DNA of 64,000 nt, from NCBI RefSeq assembly GCF_902702915.1, contig NZ_LR738849.1, forward strand, positions 1,364,001 to 1,428,000, read 5' to 3'. Positions 1 through 8,440 of the stretch are shown piece by piece. How positions within the stretch are numbered: position 1 is the first letter of the stretch; each line of letters opens with the position of its first letter. The translations under genes and the position numbers were made by a program. The notes below the pieces were generated by a model. That model worked only from the letters and a program-made list of their open reading frames with translations. It was not told the origin of the DNA and did not search any database. Source of the DNA: Desulfovibrio sp. 86. GTDB lineage: Bacteria > Desulfobacterota > Desulfovibrionia > Desulfovibrionales > Desulfovibrionaceae.

Positions 1-332
1 AGTTTTTTGGCCGACTGTGGGCCTTGTGCAGAAAACACCCCTGCCCGCGCAGCCGCCAGACTAGTGGCGCTACACGGTTGCTGCGTGAATCTGCTTGCAT
101 CAGTTAATCCAGACTACGATGAAACTTCCAGGGCGGCAAGCATCCCGAGCGCCGCAGTCAACTAAATCAGATCCACTTTGAAACGCTGCACATTTCAAAG
201 TGGGGATTCTGCCGAAAATGCTCGTTACATCTGAAGTTACGCCATGTTGCGGCGTGCGGTGGGTGGCCCTGCCAAGGCAGGCCCACCCACCGCAATGTCC
301 GGTGCAATGTCCGGTGCAACATCCGGCCGTAT
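1..332. other. Intergenic region at the window start
   Basis: No supportable gene is seen. The stretch holds a family-B-like palindrome near 170-205 (actttgaa/ttcaaagt arms), a strong hairpin at 256-293 (listed separately), and three tandem copies of a tccggtgcaa-type decamer at about 298-330. A short forward ORF at 200-397 overlaps the hairpin and the end of the next gene and looks like a shadow. Confidence 0.6.
256..293 (-). terminator. Hairpin terminator downstream of nfnB
   Basis: A near-perfect inverted repeat with 18-nt arms (one mismatch) and a 2-nt loop lies about 40 bp beyond the stop codon of the leftward nfnAB operon. No long T tract follows, so it may act as a stabilising or bidirectional hairpin rather than a canonical intrinsic terminator. 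Confidence 0.55.
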
Positions 333-1751
333 CTAACCCAGAAGCCGCTTCACAATTTCCTGCCCGGCCTTGCGCCCCGCGCCCATGGCGAGGATGACGG
401 TGGCCGCGCCGGTGACGATGTCGCCTCCGGCAAAGACGTTGGGCATGGACGTTTCGCCCGTTTCTTCATTGACCTCGATATAGCCCCACTTGTTCTGCTT
501 GAGCTTGGGGGTGGCGTCCAGAAGAATGGGGTTGGAACGTGTGCCCAGCGCCACGACGGCAAGGTCCGTGGGCAGATCGAACACTTCGCCCTCAATGGCC
601 ACGGGGCGGCGGCGGCCGGAGGCGTCGGGCTCGCCCAGTTCCATTTTTTGCAGGGTAACGGAAGTGAGGCGCATTTCATCGTTGCCGTTAAAGCGCAGCG
701 GGGCCGAAAGCATGGCGAACTGCACGCCCTCTTCCTCGGCGTGTTCCAGTTCTTCAAGGCGGGCGGGCATTTCGGCCCTGGTGCGGCGGTAGACGATGTG
801 CACGCTTTCCGCCCCCATGCGCAGGGCGGTGCGGGCCGCATCCATGGCCACGTTGCCCGCGCCGAAGACCGTCACGTTCTTGCCGGGAAAGGCCGGGGTG
901 TCCTGATGCGGAAAGTCGTAGGCCCGGCCAAGGTTCACGCGGGTGAGGTACTCGTTGGCCGAGAACACGCCCACCAGATTTTCGCCGGGAACGCCCAGAA
1001 ACATTGGCAGGCCCGCGCCCACGCCGATAAAGACGGCATGGTGGGTTTCAAGCAGTTCTTCCACCTCGACGGTACGGCCGCCAACGGAGTTGAGGTGAAA
1101 GTCCACGCCAGCCAGGCGCAGGCCGTCAATTTCGGTGGCAACCACGTTCTTGGGCAGACGAAAGGCGGGGATGCCGTAAATGAGCACGCCGCCCGGCTCG
1201 TGCAGGGCTTCGTACACGTCAACCTTGATGCCCGCAGCGGCGCAGACGCCCGCACAGGTGAGGGAGGACGGACCGGAGCCGATGCAGGCAACCTTGAGGT
1301 CGCCGCGCGGCAGGGCGCAGGCATCCGTGCCCGTGACCTGCTCGCAGGCCGTGGTGGCGATGTAGGTGTCGGCCACAAAACGCTCAAGGCGGCCGATGGC
1401 CACGGGCTGGCCCTTGGCCCTGAGAACGCACTTGCCCTCGCACTGGTGTTCCTGGGGGCAGACGCGGCCGCAGACGGCGGGCAGGCTGTTGGTGCTCTTG
1501 ATGATGCGGTAGGCGGCGTCCATGTTGCCATGCGCCGCTTCACGGATAAAATCGCGGATGGGCACTTCCACCGGGCAGCCACTGACGCAGAGGGGCTTTT
1601 TGCACTGGAGGCAGCGCTGGGCTTCTTCAATGGCCATTTCCCTGGTGTAACCCAGGGCCACTTCGTCAAAATTGGCGCGGCGCACTTCGGCGGGCTGGCA
1701 GGGCATGTCCACCCTGGGGGCAACGGGCTTTTTGGGGGTCTTAGTTTCCAT
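333..1751 (-). CDS. nfnB: NADPH-dependent oxidoreductase large subunit (NfnB / glutamate synthase small-subunit family)
   Basis: This 472-residue FAD/Fe-S flavoprotein belongs to the GltD/SudA/NfnB family. An N-terminal di-cluster domain carries the Cys motifs RCLQCKKPLC...GCPV and GRVCPQEHQC...C. It is followed by an FAD-binding GSGPSSL loop, an NADPH-binding GAGNVAMDAARTA segment with VYRR, and the C-terminal AGGDIVTGA motif. The start at 1751 gives METKTPKK and overlaps the stop of the upstream nfnA by 11 nt, indicating translational coupling. In Desulfovibrio this pair forms the cytosolic electron-bifurcating NADH-dependent ferredoxin:NADP oxidoreductase. Without the partner it could be read as glutamate synthase beta subunit, but the adjacent nfnA-like gene favours NfnB. 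Confidence 0.9.
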   Translation of the reverse strand: METKTPKKPVAPRVDMPCQPAEVRRANFDEVALGYTREMAIEEAQRCLQCKKPLCVSGCPVEVPIRDFIREAAHGNMDAAYRIIKSTNSLPAVCGRVCPQEHQCEGKCVLRAKGQPVAIGRLERFVADTYIATTACEQVTGTDACALPRGDLKVACIGSGPSSLTCAGVCAAAGIKVDVYEALHEPGGVLIYGIPAFRLPKNVVATEIDGLRLAGVDFHLNSVGGRTVEVEELLETHHAVFIGVGAGLPMFLGVPGENLVGVFSANEYLTRVNLGRAYDFPHQDTPAFPGKNVTVFGAGNVAMDAARTALRMGAESVHIVYRRTRAEMPARLEELEHAEEEGVQFAMLSAPLRFNGNDEMRLTSVTLQKMELGEPDASGRRRPVAIEGEVFDLPTDLAVVALGTRSNPILLDATPKLKQNKWGYIEVNEETGETSMPNVFAGGDIVTGAATVILAMGAGRKAGQEIVKRLLG

Positions 1752-2583
1752 GAGCAGTCCTCTGATAGTCGTCGATGGAGACCTTCTCCTGTTCACGATA
1801 GGCGGCCAGACGGCGGCGCAGTTCAGGAAAATCCACTTCGTGCCCGTCAAATTCGGGGCCGTCCACACAGGCGAACTTGGTTTTGCCGCCCACGCTGACG
1901 CGGCAGGCGCCGCACATGCCTATGCCGTCAACCATGATGGGGTTGAGGCTGACCGTGGTCTTGACGCCAAAGGGGCGCGTGGTTTCGGCCACAGCCGCCA
2001 TCATGGGCACGGGGCCCACGGCCACGACTTCAAAGACGCTCTTGTCTTTTTCAAGCCTGTCGCGCAGAAGATCCGTCACAAGGCCCTTGTGGCCGTAACT
2101 GCCGTCATCGGTGGAGATGAGCAGTTCGTTGACAAAGGATTTCAGCTCGTTTTCAAAAAGCAGCAGGTCCTTGCTGCGCGCGCCGATAACGCCCACAACC
2201 TTGTTGCCCATACGGGCATGGCCCTTGGCAATGTGGTGCATGGCGGCAATGCCCGTGCCGCCGCCCACACAGATGACGGTGCCTTTCTTTTCAATATGGG
2301 TGGGGTGGCCCAGAGGACCGCAGACGTCAAGGATGTCGTCGCCGGCACTGAGAGCTTCAAGCAGGGCCGTGCTTTTGCCCATGACCAGATAGACAATGGT
2401 GATGGTGCCGTTTTCGGCGTCAGTATCAGCAATGGTAAGGGGAATGCGCTCCCCGGTGGGGGTCATGCGCAGCATGACAAAATGGCCGGGTTTGCCCTTG
2501 CGGGCGATTTCCGGCGCATCAAGCACCAGCTTGCTGGTTTTGCCCGGGATCAGGCTTTCCTTGTGCAGTATGCGTGTTGGCAT
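1741..2583 (-). CDS. nfnA: NfnA / sulfide dehydrogenase-like FAD/NAD-binding subunit
   Basis: The 280-residue protein is of the ferredoxin-NADP reductase type (dihydroorotate dehydrogenase electron-transfer / SudB family). It shows an FAD-binding segment near the N-terminus (ERIPLTI), an NAD-binding GGGTGIAAMHH loop, and a C-terminal cluster region with DGIGMCGACR followed by a further Cys. That matches the [2Fe-2S] site of NfnA. The start MPTRILHK at 2583 follows a GGGAGAG-like ribosome-binding site (ggaaggagagtcc on the coding strand). It forms the first gene of the nfnAB operon and would couple NADH and ferredoxin pools with NADPH formation. Confidence 0.9.
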   Translation of the reverse strand: MPTRILHKESLIPGKTSKLVLDAPEIARKGKPGHFVMLRMTPTGERIPLTIADTDAENGTITIVYLVMGKSTALLEALSAGDDILDVCGPLGHPTHIEKKGTVICVGGGTGIAAMHHIAKGHARMGNKVVGVIGARSKDLLLFENELKSFVNELLISTDDGSYGHKGLVTDLLRDRLEKDKSVFEVVAVGPVPMMAAVAETTRPFGVKTTVSLNPIMVDGIGMCGACRVSVGGKTKFACVDGPEFDGHEVDFPELRRRLAAYREQEKVSIDDYQRTAHGN

Positions 2584-2797
2584 GGACTCTCCTTCCCTCA
2601 GGGGGCACGCCAGCGCGAATAAACGTGCCCGGTATAAGTGCTGCCTGCTTACGATCAAACTGGCCGGACAGGTTTATGCATAAAATGTGCCTGACCGCCT
2701 GAAACCCTCCAAGGCCCTTCTGCTGCGGCATTGGCGGCATGGCAGACATACACCGCCGGACGGTGCGCAAGCAGCGCCCGCGCGCCGTGAAATACCC

Positions 2798-2832
2798 AGA
2801 GCATTTTAACTTTGAAAAAGTGTAAACGCTCT
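2798..2832. repeat. Partial family-B palindromic repeat
   Basis: An agagcatttt...aacgctct palindrome is the first module of the ~150-bp family B element seen complete at 40209-40357. Its end overlaps the stop codon of the sigma54 activator gene, so it may also act as that gene's transcript end. Confidence 0.7.
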
Positions 2833-4405
2833 AAAGCTGCTTCGGCACAAAATTTTTCGCATTGATGCCGAATTTTTTAATCTTATAGGACAAGAGCTGG
2901 GGTGATATGCCAAGCAGCCGGGAAGCCAGGCTTTTGTTCCCGGCTGCCTTGCCCAGCGCGTCCAGAATGGCAACCATCTCCATATCCTTGCGGCTCGCCA
3001 GAAGATTTTCAGAGGAAGGGGCTGGCGCTTCAGCTGCGCCCTGTTCGGCCTCTGCATCGGGAACCGCCTGCACGTCGGCAATAACCGACGCCGGCGCTTT
3101 TACGCTGAGCGCCGCAGCAGCGCGGATTTCGACGGGGCCCACGTCTGGCGTGACGGCCACCGCGTCCGGGGGGAAGATGTCGGGGCATGACTTGGTGAGC
3201 TGCTCGACGTCCAGTACGGCAACCCCCTGGCCCACACTTATGGCGGCCTCGAGCACATGCTCCAGTTCGCGCACGTTGCCAGGCCAGCTGTGCGACGACA
3301 ACAGGGCCAAGGCGGCTTCAGAGAGCCGTGGAGGCGGATTGAGCGGATTGGGGTTATGCTTGGCGAGAAAGTGACTGGACAGCAGGACTATATCGTCTAT
3401 TCTATTTTTTAGTGGCGGCAGGAATATTTTTATGGCCCCCAGACGATAGTAGAGATCCGGACGCAGGACTCCTGTGTCCAGCAATTCCTTAGGGTGCTTG
3501 CCCACGGCGCACAATATTCGAACGTCTATATCTTTTTCAAGGGCATCGCCCACACGCCTGATCTTCTTTTCCTGCAGGGCCCGCAGCAGCTTGCTTTGCA
3601 GAAAAATCGGCATGGAGTCCACTTCATCCAGAAAGAACGTGCCCCCGTTTGTGGTTTCAAAAAGGCCAGGCTTGTCCAGCGCCCCGGTAAACGCGCCCCT
3701 GGATGTGCCAAAAAGGATGCCCTCAAGGAGCGGTTCGGGCACGGCCGAACAGTTGATGGCCGTATATGGCCGGCCGCGCCGGGCACTCCCATAATGGATG
3801 GCCTGGGCAAACACCTCCTTGCCCACGCCCGTTTCACCAATAAGCATCACGGAGGCTGACGAGGTGGCGGCCACCTCCGCCATGCCCACAGCCTTTCGCA
3901 ACTCCTGGTTCATGCCGACAATGGACGCAAAGGAATAATGCTTGTCCGCAGTCACAGCTTTTTTTCGGCCCGGGGCCTTGCTGCCCTGAACCTCGATAAC
4001 GTGCTGCACATTTTCCATATGGCGGGCAAGGTCCGTGTAGCCAATGCTGTAGCAGACAACGCCCAGAAGGTCTTTTTCCTTTGTGTACAGGGGATATATT
4101 GTGCACGTTGAGTACACGAGGTTGCCGCCGCGCGTGAAGTAATAATACACCTTGTTTTCTATTGGCACTCCGGTCCTGAGTACCTGCATGGCCGGGCTTC
4201 AATCCTTGGTGAATTTATACACCTCATACATTTTGCGCCCCAGGGCGTCGTCAATGTCAATCCTGTCGATGGCCGATTGCGCCTTGTTGTAATACACAAG
4301 CGTGCCGTCCACATCCGCGATGATCAGCCCGATATCCACACTGTCAAAAAGCATCTCAAACGTTTCGGTATATTTCATAATAGCGCTCGGCTTTTTTGTT
4401 CTCAT
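2831..4405 (-). CDS. PAS-sigma54 enhancer-binding activator with in-frame UGA (putative selenoprotein), likely grd regulator
   Basis: Read through one in-frame TGA (4199-4201), this is a 524-residue activator. It has an N-terminal PAS domain (about residues 10-125), an AAA+ domain with Walker A GETGVGKE (190-197), the sigma54-contact motif GAFTGA (237-242) and Walker B GGTFFLDEVD (254-263), and a C-terminal Fis-type helix-turn-helix. The UGA is codon 69, in the middle of the PAS domain. Reading frame and PAS homology continue uninterrupted across it (…KFTKD-UGA-SPAMQVLRTG…). A bSECIS-like hairpin begins 14 nt downstream. The ATG at 4405 has an AAAGGAG site 10 nt upstream. The gene is divergent from the grd selenoprotein operon, which has a sigma54 promoter. 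The alternative is a nonsense mutation leaving a 68-residue PAS fragment and an ORF restarting at 4189. The placement of hairpin and context favours selenocysteine. Confidence 0.75.
4164..4184 (-). promoter_or_regulatory. Putative bSECIS hairpin of the activator gene
   Basis: On the coding strand, arms ggtactc and gagtgcc (seven pairs, one G-U) enclose the loop aggaccg. The apical loop begins 21 nt after the UGA and has G at its second position. Bacterial SECIS elements are known to need a stem-loop just 3' of the UGA with a G at the start of the apical loop. The geometry resembles the hairpin after the UGA in grdH (8085-8101). Function is inferred. Confidence 0.6.
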
Positions 4406-4562
4406 GTTCGCGAAACTCCTTTGCCATTGGGCAGGTGTTGGGCGTCTATGGAATGTTGATTGTTTTAAAAATAAATTTTCAAAACTTAAAAATTCTTTTC
4501 AATTAGTAAAACACCTGGTCCCTGCACACAACCGTGCCATGTCGTAACATTTATCATTTTTA

Positions 4563-4578
4563 TGTGATTTATTTCACT
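4563..4578. promoter_or_regulatory. Crp/Fnr-like palindrome, possible upstream activator site
   Basis: tgtga-N6-tcact is one base from the Crp/Fnr-type consensus TGTGA-N6-TCACA. It lies about 45-60 bp upstream of the sigma54 -24 box, in the divergent promoter region. It could bind a Crp/Fnr-family protein or be the enhancer site of the adjacent PAS-sigma54 activator. Confidence 0.4.
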
Positions 4579-4620
4579 ATTCAAACACTATACCAGCGTT
4601 CTATCACCCTAAAAAAAATT

Positions 4621-4636
4621 TGGAACACATGTTGCT
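4621..4636 (+). promoter_or_regulatory. Sigma54 (-24/-12) promoter of the grd operon
   Basis: tggaac-N5-ttgct matches the sigma54 consensus TGGCAC-N5-TTGCW with one mismatch. The invariant GG and GC doublets are exactly 10 bp apart. It points toward grdA, predicting a 5' leader of roughly 245 nt. A sigma54 promoter beside a divergent sigma54 activator gene is strong contextual support. Confidence 0.8.
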
Positions 4637-4893
4637 GTAGAGGAACTATCCAGCCGAGATTCAGCAGAAGGCTGGAAGGGCGCAAACGCATTTTCTTATT
4701 TGTTAAACAAAATTTAACAAAAACATACTTCAATAACAACGCATAGAAGCAAAAAAGTTTTTAAATTCGTAAATTATTTTTTTATAACTATACTATATAT
4801 TATTATAATTTTATTTAAGACAGACTTGTATGACAACTTTATATGTCTATTTAGAAAACTAATCTCCCTCTATTGCAACAAAAAGGAGAATGT

Positions 4894-5370
4894 ATGAGTG
4901 GTATTGCAGGAAAAAAGCTTATTCTGATAGGCGAACGGGATGGCGTCCCCGGCCTGGCCATGGCCAAGGCCTTTGAGGGGAGCGATGCCGAAGTCGTCTT
5001 TGCCGCAACCGAATGTTTTGTTTGAACCGCGGCAGGCGCAATGGACCTGCAAAATCAGCAGCGCACCAAAGAAGCTGCTGACAAGTACGACAAGGATGAC
5101 ATCCTCGTCATCCTGGGTACAGCCGATGTGGACGGAACCGGCATTTACGCCGAGACCGTGACCCAGGGCGACCCCACGTACGCAGGCCCATTGTCTGGAG
5201 TCCCGTTGGGACTTCCCGTGTATCACATCCTTGACCCTGCCATTAAAAAGGAGGCCGATCCCCAAGCGTGGGAAGAGCACATCAGCATGATGGAAATGGT
5301 GCTGGATGGAGAGGCGTTGACAAAAGCCGCGGCAGACATGCGGGAGCAACACGGCAAAAGCACATTGTGA
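4894..5370 (+). CDS. grdA: Glycine/sarcosine/betaine reductase selenoprotein A (first copy)
   Basis: The 158-residue protein is the small redox carrier of the reductase complex. It transfers the carboxymethyl group, as a selenoether, from the substrate-specific protein B to protein C. The in-frame TGA at 5023-5025 is codon 44, in the hallmark [12 protein letters not shown] context. The start at 4894 has an AAAAGGAG site, and the N-terminus is [17 protein letters not shown]. Later family segments are [20 protein letters not shown] and [17 protein letters not shown]. It is the first gene after the sigma54 promoter. A paralogue lies at 14567. Confidence 0.95.
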
Positions 5371-5642
5371 CCTGCGGGTGAAAGGCGACGGAAGAGCGCG
5401 CATCACCTGCCCGGCTGAAGCAAGGCTTGCCCGACGCTCTCGATGATACGAGCGACTCGGTTTGAGGTTCCACAGCGGTGGCGCTGCACCTCAAATGGCT
5501 GGACCAGCTGCGTGCCCGGTCCGTCTTTCCGACATACGGTTGAAGATCAGAACTGCCCGTGTACGGCGTTCTGGTTGTGGGGCCCCCTGAAAGGGCTTTT
5601 CCGGCACAAACCGTTTTCTCAGCACTAAAAGGAGTGCAGCCC
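5371..5642 (+). other. 272-nt intra-operon spacer with hairpins
   Basis: No ORF is supported here. On the RNA strand a stem forms from gaggt...acctc around 5463-5491 with an inner cagc/gctg helix, and a ggcccc...gggctttt-like hairpin lies at about 5580-5600. The spacing is unusually long for genes whose products act in one complex, so it may set differential expression of grdA versus grdI/grdH or contain a second promoter. A tRNA-Sec gene was considered and not found. Confidence 0.45.
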
Positions 5643-6953
5643 ATGAAACTTGAGATTGGTAACTTTGTAGTGAAGGATGTGGCCTTCGGCGCAAAAACCG
5701 GCTTTGCCAACGGTATTTTTACCGTCAACAAAGAAGAAGCGCTCGCCGAAGTCATGAAGGACGAGCATATTACTGAAGCCGAGCTTCATATCGTCAAGCC
5801 CGGCGATGAAGTGCGCCTTGTTCCCGTGAAAGACGCTCTGGAAATCCGTTGCCGCGTCAGTGGCGCTCCAGGCAACCACCCCGGCGCGACCTCCGACCTC
5901 TGCTCGACGGCCACCGGCCGCGTGCATTCCCTTACCGGCGCTTCCCTGCTGGTTGTGGGCAAGCACTGGGGCAGCTTCCAGGACGGCCTCATTGATATGG
6001 GCGGCCCCTTTCAGCGCGGCACCCTCTACGGCTTCCTGAAAAATATCGTGCTCGTGGCCGATACGGATGAAGAATTCGAACGGCACGAACAGCAGAAGAA
6101 AAACCATGCCCTTCGCTGGGCTGGCATGCGCCTTGCCGAATTCCTTGGCAAAACCCTGGCCGACCTCACCCCCGATAGCATCGACGTTTACGAGCTTGAC
6201 GCCGTCAACCGCCGTGACTCCGCCGTCTCCGACCTGCCTTCGGTTGTCTACGTGATGCAGCCCCAGACGCAGATGGAAGCCATGGGCTACAACACCCTGG
6301 TTTACGGATGGGACGGCAACCACATGCTCCCGACCTACATGCACCCCAATGAAATCCTTGGCGGCGCTGTGGTTTCCGGCAGTTTCATGCCCTGCTCTTC
6401 CAAGATGTCCACGTACGAGTTTCAGACCAACCCCACCATCAAGCGCCTCATGAAAGAGCATGGCAAGACCCTGAACTTCCTCGGCGTGATCATGTCGAAC
6501 CTCAACGTGATCATGGAACAGAAGATCAGATCCGCCATCATGGTCGCCCAGATTGCCAACAGCCTGGGCGCCGACGGGGCCATTGTGGCCGAAGAAGGCT
6601 ACGGCAACCCCGACGTGGACTACATCCAGGTCATTGTGGAGCTGGAAAAGGCCGGGGTCAAAACCGTCGGTATTTCCAACGAATGCACGGGCCGCGACGG
6701 CAAGTCCCAGCCCCTGGTGGCCCTTGATCCCAAGGCCGACGCCCTGGTTTCCACGGGCAACGTGTCCGAACTGGTGCATCTGGCCCCCATGAAAACCGTT
6801 ATTGGAGAACTGGACGCCCTGCAGCGCGACGGTCTCTCCGGCGGCTGGGCCGGTTGCGTCAATCCCGACGGATCGTGCCTGCTTGAAGACAACGCCGTTT
6901 TCTGCGCCGACCATCCCAGCGGATACTCGGTCAAGCGTTGCTTCGAGTTTTAA
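5643..6953 (+). CDS. grdI: Reductase protein B alpha/beta precursor, GrdE/GrdG/GrdI family (probably betaine-specific)
   Basis: The 436-residue protein matches the GrdE-family proprotein, which is known to cleave itself at an internal cysteine to give two subunits, one with a reactive carbonyl (pyruvoyl-like) group that binds the amine substrate. Cys251 in SFMPCSS, near mid-protein, is the candidate by position; NECTGRDG (Cys348) is another conserved Cys. The start at 5643 follows AAAAGGAG. It pairs with the grdB-type selenoprotein downstream. Substrate (betaine rather than glycine or sarcosine) is inferred from the BCCT transporter two genes on. Confidence 0.8.
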   Translation: MKLEIGNFVVKDVAFGAKTGFANGIFTVNKEEALAEVMKDEHITEAELHIVKPGDEVRLVPVKDALEIRCRVSGAPGNHPGATSDLCSTATGRVHSLTGASLLVVGKHWGSFQDGLIDMGGPFQRGTLYGFLKNIVLVADTDEEFERHEQQKKNHALRWAGMRLAEFLGKTLADLTPDSIDVYELDAVNRRDSAVSDLPSVVYVMQPQTQMEAMGYNTLVYGWDGNHMLPTYMHPNEILGGAVVSGSFMPCSSKMSTYEFQTNPTIKRLMKEHGKTLNFLGVIMSNLNVIMEQKIRSAIMVAQIANSLGADGAIVAEEGYGNPDVDYIQVIVELEKAGVKTVGISNECTGRDGKSQPLVALDPKADALVSTGNVSELVHLAPMKTVIGELDALQRDGLSGGWAGCVNPDGSCLLEDNAVFCADHPSGYSVKRCFEF

Positions 6954-7011
6954 TCGCCCACGAAAATACCCATTGGTACGTCGATAATTTTTACTCTATC
7001 GGGAGAAGACC

Positions 7012-8340
7012 ATGAAGAAAAAAGCTATCCACTACCTCAACCAGTTCTTCGGACAGGTTGGCGGTGAGGACATGGCGGACTATGAACCGGCCATGCACGA
7101 TGGCGCTCTTGGATGCTCGAATATCTTCAATGCCGTTTCCAAGAATGTTGAAATCACGAACACCCTGATCTGCGGCGACAACTTTATGGCCTCGCATGCC
7201 GACGAAGCTGTGGAACGCTGCCTCAAGCTGCTTGAAGGCAAAGAGTTCGACGTCTTCATCGCTGGCCCGGCCTTTAACGCCGGTCGTTACGGCAATGCCT
7301 GCGGCCTTGTGTGCAAGGCTGTCAGCGAAAAGTTCAACGTGCCGGTCATCAGCTCCATGAACGTTGAAAACCCCGGCGTCGAGCTTTTCAAAAGAGATTT
7401 GTATATCTTCAAGGGCGGCGCCCGCGCCACGACCATGAAGGCCGACATGACCGCCATGGCCACCTTTGCCGACAAGATCGCCGCTGGCGAACGCCTGCTG
7501 CCCGCCGCCATGGAAGGCTACTTCGGCCGTGGCATCCGTCACCAGGTTTACCTTGAAGACCTTGGCATGGAACCCGTGCCCGCCTGCGATCGCGCGGTGG
7601 ACATGCTGCTTGCCAAGCTCGCCGGAAAGGAATTCGAGACAGAACTGCCCATCCCGGCCCCTGACCTGATCCCCATTGCCCCGGCCATCAAGGACATCAC
7701 CAAGATCAAGATTGCCCTGGTCACTTCCGGCGGCATCGTGCCCGTGGCCAACCCGGACAGGATTGAATCCTGCTCGGCCACACGCTGGGGCAAGTACGAC
7801 ATCGCCAAGATGGCCGCGCTGGAATCCGGCGTGTTCAAGACCATCCACGCGGGCTACGACCCTGAACAGGCTGACAAGAACCCCAACGTGGTCGTGCCTC
7901 TGGACGCCATCCGGGCCTTGCAGAACGAAGGCCTGCTCGGCGAAGTGGACGACTACTTCTACACCACCGTGGGTACGGGAACGACCCAGGGCGAAGCGGC
8001 GCGCATGGGCCGCGAGATTGCCGAAGTGCTGCACCAGCGTGGGGTTGAGGGCGTCATCCTCACAGCCACGTGAGGAACCTGCACTCGTTGCGGTGCAACG
8101 ATCGGAAAAGAAATTGAACGTAGCGGCATTCCTGTTGTGGTCATGTGCAACCTTGTCAACATCGCGAAAACAGTTGGCAGTAACCGTATAGTTCCTACGT
8201 TTGCGGTTCCTTACCCTCTTGGCAATCCTCAGGCCTCTCCTGAAGAACAGTGGAAGATGCGCCTGCACAGAGTCGGAAGGGCTGTTGAAGCCCTGCAGAC
8301 CGACGTGCAGGACCAGACCATCTTTGCTGTGGAAAAGTAA
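7012..8340 (+). CDS. grdH: Reductase protein B gamma selenoprotein, GrdB/GrdF/GrdH family (probably betaine-specific)
   Basis: This 442-residue selenoprotein is read through the in-frame TGA at 8071-8073 (codon 354). The context is TAT-U-GTCTRCGATIGKEIE, the U-x2-C-x2-C motif of GrdB-type subunits. After the UGA the frame runs on for 88 residues to TAA at 8340. The start at 7012 has a GGGAGAAG site. With GrdI it forms the substrate-specific protein B, attacking the C-N bond and handing a carboxymethyl group to GrdA; betaine would give trimethylamine and finally acetyl phosphate. Sarcosine or glycine cannot be excluded from sequence alone. Confidence 0.85.
8085..8101 (+). promoter_or_regulatory. 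bSECIS hairpin of grdH
   Basis: Arms tcgttgc and gcaacga form a perfect 7-bp stem with a ggt loop. The loop starts 18 nt after the UGA with G first, as known for bacterial selenocysteine insertion elements. Confidence 0.65.
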
Positions 8341-8440
8341 AAGGCATGACATACGGCCCGCCATTGCTCTGCAATGACGGGCCGCCTTGTATAAAGGCTT
8401 TTCCCCACTCAATTCAGAACTGCAATATGAGGATGAAGCC

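Noticed and set aside
648-1898. Long forward ORF opposite nfnB
   Set aside because: It is the antisense shadow of a clearly recognisable GC-rich gene. Similar antisense ORFs opposite grdI, BCCT, grdC and mscS were rejected for the same reason.
2831-4189. Separate shorter regulator starting at 4189 and a 68-residue PAS protein ending at 4199
   Set aside because: Both are in the same frame on either side of one UGA and together make one complete PAS domain; the second has no ribosome-binding site. Kept only as the alternative to selenocysteine.
5371-5642. Possible tRNA-Sec (selC) gene in the grdA-grdI spacer, suggested by ggaagagcg and a cctcaaatgg stretch
   Set aside because: No tca anticodon loop flanked by a closing stem, no GTTCGA-type T-loop and no matching acceptor arm could be built.
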